From: an uncultured Bacteroidota bacterium
Lineage (GTDB): Bacteria > Bacteroidota > Bacteroidia > Chitinophagales > Chitinophagaceae
Direction: 5' to 3'
Length of the DNA stretch: 10,292 bases
Assembly: GCA_903913355.1 (NCBI GenBank)
Contig: CAIWKU010000512.1
Span: 1 to 10,292, forward strand
Shown here piece by piece: positions 5,281 to 10,292 of this stretch. The position numbers and the translations under genes are program-made. The stretch's first letter is position 1; every line of letters begins with the position of its first letter. A model generated the notes under the pieces. It ran no database searches, was not told where the DNA came from, and saw nothing but the letters and a program-made list of their open reading frames with translations.

Positions 5281-7119
5281 ATGTATCGTTCGCACACCTG
5301 TGGAGAATTGAAAATTAGTGACGTTACCAAACAAGTTACCCTGGCGGGTTGGGTTCAGACTATCCGTAAATTCGGGGCCATTACTTTTGTTGACCTTCGT
5401 GACCGTTATGGGATTACCCAATTATTATTTGGAGAGAGCCTGAATACTGAGCTGGATGCTTCCCCTTTGGGAAGAGAGTTTGTGATACAGGCTACCGGAA
5501 TTGTATCTGAAAGAAGTAATAAAAACGCTAATATCAGTACCGGAGATATTGAAATAAACGTTACGTCTTATAAAATACTGAATAAATCAGCTGTCCCTCC
5601 TTTTACCATACAGGACGATACCGATGGAGGTGATGATTTGCGAATGAAATATCGTTTCCTCGATTTGCGCAGAAATGCAGTAAAGAAAAACCTGGAATTA
5701 CGATATGCTGTAAACAGGTCTGCCAGAAATTATTTACATGAGAACCAGTTCATGGATATTGAAACGCCTTTCCTGATTAAATCAACTCCGGAAGGCGCAA
5801 GAGATTTTGTAGTACCATCCAGAATGAATGCTGGTCAGTTTTATGCACTGCCACAGTCTCCTCAAACGTTTAAACAATTATTGATGGTAAGTGGCTATGA
5901 CCGCTATTACCAGATTGTAAAATGTTTTCGGGATGAGGATTTGCGTGCCGACAGGCAACCGGAATTTACCCAGATCGATTGCGAAATGTCGTTTGTTGAA
6001 CAGGAAGATATTCTCTTGATGTTTGAGAACCTGATCAAACGGATATTCAAAGATGTAAAAGGGATTGACTATACAGAGTATATAGAAAGAATGAGTTGGG
6101 AAGAAGCCATGTGGCAGTATGGAAATGACAAACCGGATATCCGTTTCGGAATGAAGCTGGCCAACCTGAAATTTCCTTTACACAGTTTCCCCAATAAAAT
6201 AGCGCATTTACAAAGCTCATTGATTGGTGTAGGTGATTGCGGTTTTTCTGTGTTTGATCATGCAGAAACGGTTCTGGCCATCGCAGTTCCGGGATGCAGT
6301 GAATATACTCGCAAACAGATTGATGAATTAACAGAATGGGTTAAACGTCCGCAGATTGGTATGCAGGGAATGGTGTATATCAAATGCAATGCCGATGGTA
6401 GCTATAAAAGCAGCGTGGACAAATTTTTTACCGAAGACAAATTAAAGGCGATTGCAGATAAGGCAGATGCTCAGGCAGGTGACCTTGTATTCATATTAGC
6501 TGGACGCGAAGAAAGAACCCGTAAAGCAGCCAGTGAGTTACGTTTGGAAATGGGTAAGAGATTGGGACTGAGAAAAGAGAATGAGTTCAAATTATTATGG
6601 GTATTGGATTTCCCGTTATTTGAATATGCAGAAGATGATAACCGCTGGGTAGCCCGGCACCATCCCTTTACTTCTCCAAAACCTGATCATATTGCCGTGA
6701 TGATCAATAATAATCCTTTGATTGAACAGGCAGATAAATACCTGGAGCATCCATATGCCAATATTAAGGCCAACGCCTATGATATGGTATTGAATGGAAA
6801 TGAAATTGGGGGTGGTTCTATTCGTATCTATCAAAGAGAACTGCAGGAGAAAATGTTTGCAGCTTTGGGTATGAGTGAGGAAGAGGCTTTGCATAAATTC
6901 GGGTTCTTATTGGGAGCTTTTGAATATGGTGCACCTCCGCATGGTGGTATTGCATTTGGGTTTGACAGACTTTGCTCAATACTGGGTGGTAGTGAAAGTA
7001 TCCGTGATTTTATTGCTTTTCCTAAAAATAATAGCGGACGTGATGTAATGCTGGATGCTCCGAGTACGATTGATGATAAGCAGTTTGAGGAGTTGCAGAT
7101 TCAATTGAATTTGAAATAA
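5281..7119 (+). CDS. aspS: aspartyl-tRNA synthetase (class II, bacterial type)
   Basis: It charges tRNA-Asp with aspartate in the cytosol. The protein is 612 residues from the ATG at 5281, close to the usual bacterial AspRS length (about 590). Domains in order: an OB-fold anticodon-binding domain (about 1-105; GELKISDVTKQVTLAGWVQT at its start); the class II catalytic core with LRMKYRFLDLRR in the motif 1 area and motif 2 (FRDEDLRADRQPEFTQIDCE, 216-235); the bacterial GAD insert (about 290-405); and motif 3 (PHGGIAFGFDRL, 553-564) with the ATP-binding Arg563. The frame is open back to 5170, but those 37 codons read through the leader hairpin and the promoter box, resemble no AspRS and precede the typical MYRSHTCGEL start, so I reject that start. 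There is no Shine-Dalgarno sequence. The gene appears monocistronic, with its own promoter and a strong terminator. Confidence 0.97.
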   Translation: MYRSHTCGELKISDVTKQVTLAGWVQTIRKFGAITFVDLRDRYGITQLLFGESLNTELDASPLGREFVIQATGIVSERSNKNANISTGDIEINVTSYKILNKSAVPPFTIQDDTDGGDDLRMKYRFLDLRRNAVKKNLELRYAVNRSARNYLHENQFMDIETPFLIKSTPEGARDFVVPSRMNAGQFYALPQSPQTFKQLLMVSGYDRYYQIVKCFRDEDLRADRQPEFTQIDCEMSFVEQEDILLMFENLIKRIFKDVKGIDYTEYIERMSWEEAMWQYGNDKPDIRFGMKLANLKFPLHSFPNKIAHLQSSLIGVGDCGFSVFDHAETVLAIAVPGCSEYTRKQIDELTEWVKRPQIGMQGMVYIKCNADGSYKSSVDKFFTEDKLKAIADKADAQAGDLVFILAGREERTRKAASELRLEMGKRLGLRKENEFKLLWVLDFPLFEYAEDDNRWVARHHPFTSPKPDHIAVMINNNPLIEQADKYLEHPYANIKANAYDMVLNGNEIGGGSIRIYQRELQEKMFAALGMSEEEALHKFGFLLGAFEYGAPPHGGIAFGFDRLCSILGGSESIRDFIAFPKNNSGRDVMLDAPSTIDDKQFEELQIQLNLK

Positions 7120-7137
7120 ATTGTATTGATTACTACA

Positions 7138-7172
7138 AAAGGCCTGCCAGAATTTGATTCTGGCAGGCCTTT
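7138..7172. terminator. bidirectional intrinsic terminator between aspS and the PadR operon
   Basis: A perfect 16-bp stem (AAAGGCCTGCCAGAAT, 7138-7153, paired with 7157-7172) closes a 3-base loop. The stem is flanked by A on the left and followed by T-rich sequence (7170-7178), so that transcripts from either direction meet a GC-rich hairpin followed by U residues. It begins 18 bases after the aspS stop and ends four bases from the stop of the minus-strand operon. Convergent genes on both sides fit a shared terminator. Confidence 0.93.
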
Positions 7173-7176
7173 CATT

Positions 7177-7908
7177 TTACGCAAACGCTTCCGGGTATTT
7201 TCTTTCTGCTTCTGATAAAATTTTTTCAGTTGTAGATTGATAAGCTAGCGAAACCAAATAAAGAATGATAAGCGTAAGCGCTGACAAGAAAAAAATAGGC
7301 TGGGTTAATGGTTTATCATTTTCTAGCCAAATCATATTGTCCAAATGCCTGTAATCCAAGGAAAATAAATAACCATATAAATTAAAAACCATATTAAAAT
7401 ATGTGAGAGACAATGCTGGAAAAAATCTTGCATTGCTGGTCAAAAGCAATTTGCCTTTTGCTTTTTTATGCCTCCTGTAAAAATATAAGGCTACAATAAT
7501 TTCTTTTACCAGGAATGCTAGTGGGAGAGCAGTTAAAAAAATCTTCTGACCCACTGGATTAATATACCCTCTTATAATAAAAGCAACAATAATTAACGTA
7601 ATTGTAATCATGGCTTTTGGCCAGGTAAAAAAAGAACAGAAATAATTCCACCGCATTTTCCTCCATTTCCGTACTACAAATTGAGCCTTTTCAGTTATTA
7701 TTCTTGAAAATCCCATAACCCCAAAACCTGCGTACACACTATTCAATGCATCATTAAAAGACAAATGCGGGTTTTCAGATAATTTTTCTTCAATTGCATT
7801 CGCCAGATGGTCCACCAGTTCCATTTGAACATCATAAAAGCGTACATAGTGCTTTTCGCAGAATGAATAAAGCTGATCGATCTGTTCTTTTGTTAATTCC
7901 TGTTTCAT
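7177..7908 (-). CDS. PadR-associated membrane protein, paralog B (last gene of the operon)
   Basis: This 243-residue protein has a cytosolic, helical N-terminal domain of about 80 residues followed by roughly four membrane helices (about 97-113, 120-142, 161-181, 202-223). The N-domain has a strong signature, YDVQMELVDHLANAIEEKL (25-43), then LSFNDALNSVYAGFG (about 49-63). The C-terminus ends in RKYPEAFA. The neighbouring gene encodes a paralog with the same layout (YDVQMELVDH, SFFTxP ahead of helix 1, YPxAFA at the end). Its ATG overlaps the TGA of that gene by four bases (ATGA, 7905-7908), which points to translational coupling. A short helical domain plus membrane helices next to a PadR gene resembles the PadR-DUF1700/HAAS pairs of other phyla, thought to be sensory partners; that parallel is my inference and no function is known. 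No catalytic residues are evident. Confidence 0.85.
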   Translation of the reverse strand: MKQELTKEQIDQLYSFCEKHYVRFYDVQMELVDHLANAIEEKLSENPHLSFNDALNSVYAGFGVMGFSRIITEKAQFVVRKWRKMRWNYFCSFFTWPKAMITITLIIVAFIIRGYINPVGQKIFLTALPLAFLVKEIIVALYFYRRHKKAKGKLLLTSNARFFPALSLTYFNMVFNLYGYLFSLDYRHLDNMIWLENDKPLTQPIFFLSALTLIILYLVSLAYQSTTEKILSEAERKYPEAFA

Positions 7909-8630
7909 TGGGCAAATGCTTTAGGATAGTTTTCCATTATCTTTTTATAAAAATTCCTTTTTGAATAATTTACAGAACAGGATAATATGAAAAAAAACAT
8001 TGCAAACATTAGCAATCCTTGCATGCTTAGGATCATTTGATTGGTTATTCGCCATGCCAGGCCAGTAGAAGAAGATGCACTAGTCCTATATAATATAAAA
8101 TAGAGAGCTAATGAAAGCTCAATTATCCTCACTATATATTCATAACGTGTTTTTATTTTGAAACTTAACATCGGAACTAATACGTTATCTTTAATAAGTC
8201 GTGCTTCCTCAGATGGTGGTTTTTGGTACCAGGAAATAAAAACGATAATACTAGCATAAGAGATTAATGGTATCCAAATACCAATCCAATTGACCAAATA
8301 AGGAAATAATAAGCAATAGATAAAGGATGCTACTGTTAATGATAATCTGGGAGGTGTAAAAAAAGAGAAGAATTCATTCTCAATCATTCTCGACATCTTA
8401 TGTGTTAATTTCCTTCTCTCACTCTTCACGATAGCTGTAAACTCAGCATCCGTAAATTCATTTCCCACTATACCTAATGCATTGGAAAAACTTAAATCTA
8501 CCTCCAGAATTTGCTTTTGTTCAATCATATTAGCTATATGGTCAACCAGTTCCATTTGAACATCATAATACTTAACCCCCTTGGATCCGCAAAAGCTTGT
8601 GATTTGATTAATTTGCTCCTGTGCCAGCAT
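7905..8630 (-). CDS. PadR-associated membrane protein, paralog A (middle gene of the operon)
   Basis: This 241-residue protein has the same architecture as the downstream gene product: a helical N-domain to about residue 80 with YDVQMELVDHIANMIEQK (22-39) and LSFSNALGIVGNEF, the junction FFSFFTPPRLSL, about four membrane helices (roughly 95-113, 117-135, 164-182, 203-221), and the C-terminal NYPKAFAQ. Outside these signatures the two paralogs have drifted far apart, which suggests an old tandem duplication with separate roles, perhaps as a heteromer. The start ATG at 8630 follows the padR stop with one base between (TGA-T-ATG), so it is very likely translated by coupling. By analogy with PadR-linked membrane proteins it may sense an envelope or ligand signal or be the target of PadR control; this is inference. 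Confidence 0.85.
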   Translation of the reverse strand: MLAQEQINQITSFCGSKGVKYYDVQMELVDHIANMIEQKQILEVDLSFSNALGIVGNEFTDAEFTAIVKSERRKLTHKMSRMIENEFFSFFTPPRLSLTVASFIYCLLFPYLVNWIGIWIPLISYASIIVFISWYQKPPSEEARLIKDNVLVPMLSFKIKTRYEYIVRIIELSLALYFILYRTSASSSTGLAWRITNQMILSMQGLLMFAMFFFILSCSVNYSKRNFYKKIMENYPKAFAQ

Positions 8631-8631
8631 A

Positions 8632-8964
8632 TCAGGCTAATTTTGGGTTGACAATCAATTGAAGACTATGCATAAAAATCTTTAGCTCTTCCATGGCCAT
8701 CGAAGTTTGCTTTTTTCCTGCCTTGGTCAGGCTATAGTATTTACGTACCCGGTTACCTACATTTTCCAGCTCGGTTTCCAGTATCCCCTGCTCTTCCAGT
8801 TTATGCAATAAGGGATATAATGCCCCCTCGGTAATTTGCAATTCACCCTTAGTAATCTCTTTCACCATCTGGGTAATCTGGTATCCATACATCCGGCCAT
8901 TATCTTTTAGTAACCGCATGATAATGGGCTCCAGGCAACCTTTATACAAAGTGGATTTATTCAT
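8632..8964 (-). CDS. PadR-family transcriptional regulator
   Basis: A 110-residue winged-helix repressor of the short PadR subfamily. The conserved blocks are LYKGCLEPIIMRLL (6-19), YGYQI (26-30), the recognition-helix region ITEGALYPLLHKLEEQGILE (44-63) and the wing with GNRVRKYYSLTKAGKK (70-85); a C-terminal helix (about 86-104) should mediate dimerisation. Many PadR proteins repress their own operon and respond to small ligands or to partner proteins. I start it at the ATG at 8964 (MNKSTLYKG, the usual beginning of Bacteroidota PadR proteins) rather than at a TTG at 8988, which would add eight residues not typical of the family and would overlap the promoter. It is the first gene of a three-gene operon with no gap, and is divergent from the permuted ATP-grasp gene. 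Confidence 0.93.
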   Translation of the reverse strand: MNKSTLYKGCLEPIIMRLLKDNGRMYGYQITQMVKEITKGELQITEGALYPLLHKLEEQGILETELENVGNRVRKYYSLTKAGKKQTSMAMEELKIFMHSLQLIVNPKLA

Positions 8965-8967
8965 ACC

Positions 8968-8999
8968 CAAACATACATAAGTTTCCAATACATAATCAA
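8968..8999 (-). promoter_or_regulatory. promoter of the padR operon (TTG-N21-TATGTTTG)
   Basis: On the minus strand TTG (8999-8997) is followed after 21 bases by TATGTTTG (8975-8968), an exact TAnnTTTG -7 box. The spacing lies within the range of the Bacteroidota TTG-N17-23-TAnnTTTG promoter. The -7 box ends only three bases before the padR ATG, so the predicted mRNA would begin at or within a few bases of the start codon, that is, leaderless or nearly so. Confidence 0.6.
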
Positions 9000-9008
9000 A
9001 TTATGTAT
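8988..9008. promoter_or_regulatory. palindromic operator, probably for PadR autoregulation
   Basis: ATACATAAT (8988-8996) and ATTATGTAT (9000-9008) form a perfect 9-bp inverted repeat around CAA. That CAA is the complement of the -33 TTG of the padR promoter, so a bound dimer would block polymerase. A third half-site, ATACATAA (8973-8980), overlaps the -7 box, 15 bases from the first. PadR-type operators are typically inverted repeats with ATGT/ACAT half-sites, which fits. The divergent ATP-grasp gene starts 127 bases to the right and could also be affected. Confidence 0.6.
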
Positions 9009-9134
9009 ACTTTTTTTTATTCTGCCCCTATTCCTGTACGATTTATTATTTTTTCCCTTAACTTGTACTTGTTGCTTAGCCCAAACCGGGTGGCAACATT
9101 TTTATTTGTATCTGACCCTACAAATTGCCTGTAT

Positions 9135-10292
9135 ATGAATGGAGATTTCCTTTTCCAGCAATACCCTACTGTGTCTCATATCTGGGATGAGATGAAAGAC
9201 GAAGCTTCAGTTCGGCAACAATACCAGTCCATCTACGAAACCGTCAGCAAACTAAAACTGACAGATCTGGAGCAGAAAGACAAACTGGCCAGTGAACTTT
9301 TCATGAGCCAGGGAATTACGTTTACTGTATATACCGATAATGAAGGTATTGAGCGGATATTCCCTTTCGATATCATTCCCCGCATTATTACTGGTGTGGA
9401 ATGGGAACATGTTGAAAAAGGAATCAAACAAAGACTTACAGCACTAAATCTTTTTTTGAAAGATGTATACAATGATCAGCAGATCATAAAAGACAATATC
9501 ATTCCTGCGGCGTTGGTAGCTACCTGTCCCCATTTTACCAGAGAAGTATTTGGCATACAGGTACCTTATGATATCTATGTTCATATTGCCGGCATCGATC
9601 TGATAAGAGGAGATAATGGTAAATTCTATATCCTGGAAGATAACCTGCGCACCCCATCCGGCGTATCGTATATGCTGGAAAACAGGGAAGTAACCAAACG
9701 CATCTTTCCTGATCTGCTTGCACAAAATAAGGTGAGGATGATCAATAATTATCCCCTGATTTTACATGATAACCTGATTGCATTGGCACCCAGACAAATT
9801 GAGAATCCGGTAGTAGTATTACTCACTCCGGGTGTTTTCAATTCTGCTTATTTCGAGCATACTTTCCTGGCCAGGCAAATGGGTATCCAGTTAGTGGAAG
9901 GAAGGGACCTGCTGGTAGATAATCAGAAAGTATATATGAAAACAACAGCGGGTTTACAACAGGTGGATGTGATTTACAGAAGAGTAGACGATGAATTTCT
10001 TGATCCGCTGGTTTTTCGGAGCGATAGTGCTTTGGGTGTTCCAGGGTTGATGAGTGCTTATCGGAAAGGAAATGTGGCTATTGTAAACGCACTGGGAAAT
10101 GGTGTTGCTGATGATAAAGCTGTGTATGCGTATGTTCCGGAAATGATCCGGTATTATCTGAATGAAGAACCCATACTTTCCAATGTTCCCACTTACCAGA
10201 TGAAGAATGAGGAAGAAAGGCAATATACTTTTGAGAACATGACCAATATGGTAATCAAGGAAACCAATCAATCGGGTGGTTATGGGATGGTG
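9135..10292 (+). CDS. circularly permuted ATP-grasp protein (type 2), 3' end beyond the window
   Basis: This frame is open from the ATG at 9135 to the right edge: 386 codons without a stop. It matches the DUF404/DUF407, CP_ATPgrasp family (PF04174/PF14403) found in many bacteria, including mycobacterial Rv2411c. Conserved blocks are FTVYTDNEG (63-71), PFDIIPRIITGVEW (77-90), VHIAGIDLIR, LEDNLRTPSGVSYMLENR (167-184), LTPGVFNSAYFEH (230-242) with LVEGRDL after it, VIYRRVDDEFLDPL (279-292), NALGNGVADDK, and KETNQSGGYGMV (375-386), the last reaching the window edge. Family members are about 470-490 residues, so about 90-100 are missing here. They are predicted to make an amide or peptide bond using ATP and are usually encoded with an alpha-E protein and a transglutaminase-like protease; the product is unknown. 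It is probably cytosolic. There is no Shine-Dalgarno sequence. The promoter is unclear; a weak -7-like TTTATTTG lies at 9101-9108. Confidence 0.93.
   Translation, partial: MNGDFLFQQYPTVSHIWDEMKDEASVRQQYQSIYETVSKLKLTDLEQKDKLASELFMSQGITFTVYTDNEGIERIFPFDIIPRIITGVEWEHVEKGIKQRLTALNLFLKDVYNDQQIIKDNIIPAALVATCPHFTREVFGIQVPYDIYVHIAGIDLIRGDNGKFYILEDNLRTPSGVSYMLENREVTKRIFPDLLAQNKVRMINNYPLILHDNLIALAPRQIENPVVVLLTPGVFNSAYFEHTFLARQMGIQLVEGRDLLVDNQKVYMKTTAGLQQVDVIYRRVDDEFLDPLVFRSDSALGVPGLMSAYRKGNVAIVNALGNGVADDKAVYAYVPEMIRYYLNEEPILSNVPTYQMKNEEERQYTFENMTNMVIKETNQSGGYGMV

Noticed and set aside
8965..8988. Longer padR start (TTG at 8988)
   Set aside because: TTG instead of ATG, eight residues not typical of the family, and overlap with the promoter and operator.
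9071..9097. Imperfect stem GTTGC...GCAAC upstream of the permuted ATP-grasp gene
   Set aside because: Only 5 + 3 pairs with an uneven internal loop; too weak to call a regulatory element.
9233..10271. Several minus-strand open frames of 62-105 codons
   Set aside because: All lie opposite the permuted ATP-grasp gene, which has family-wide conserved blocks along its whole length.

Overview
The window looks like ordinary chromosome of a Bacteroidota bacterium, plausibly the Chitinophagaceae or a relative. The reasons are AT-leaning DNA, start codons without Shine-Dalgarno sequences, several TAnnTTTG-type -7 promoter boxes, AT-rich intergenic repeats (GCCAAAA tandem units; TTTGAAAAT-type inverted repeats), and protein families that read as Bacteroidota versions. 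The taxon is an inference; there is no rRNA or other marker here apart from aspS.

Layout, left to right. (1) A 7-bp tandem repeat runs into the window at its left edge, directly ahead of a plus-strand FAD-dependent oxidoreductase (42-1118) and a small four-helix membrane protein of unknown function (1178-1594). (2) A 387-base spacer follows, with at most one doubtful minus-strand small ORF. (3) Next is a plus-strand three-gene unit (1982-3861): a small lipoprotein, a Gly/Tyr-rich lipoprotein whose C-terminus resembles YgiB, and a glutathionylspermidine-synthase-type (YgiC/YjfC) ATP-grasp ligase. (4) It converges on a minus-strand MFS transporter (3976-5118) through a long near-perfect inverted repeat that contains both stop codons. 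(5) The transporter is divergent from aspS (aspartyl-tRNA synthetase; start chosen at 5281, not 5170). A perfect 17-bp hairpin sits at the predicted 5' end of the aspS mRNA. (6) A strong bidirectional terminator separates aspS from a minus-strand, tightly coupled operon: a PadR regulator followed by two paralogous membrane proteins. (7) Divergent from padR, and cut by the right edge, is a circularly permuted ATP-grasp gene (9135 to the end).

How the genes fit together. Two amide-forming ATP-grasp ligases of different subfamilies lie within 6.4 kb, each in a setting known for its family: a YgiB-like lipoprotein with the YgiC-like enzyme, and, predicted beyond the right edge, alpha-E and transglutaminase-like genes with the permuted one. 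The PadR cassette appears to be a self-contained sensory/regulatory unit, with a palindromic operator overlapping its own promoter. I see no mobile element, CRISPR array, tRNA or rRNA. The most interesting items are the compact lipoprotein-lipoprotein-ligase operon, the PadR cassette with duplicated membrane partners, and the aspS leader hairpin.
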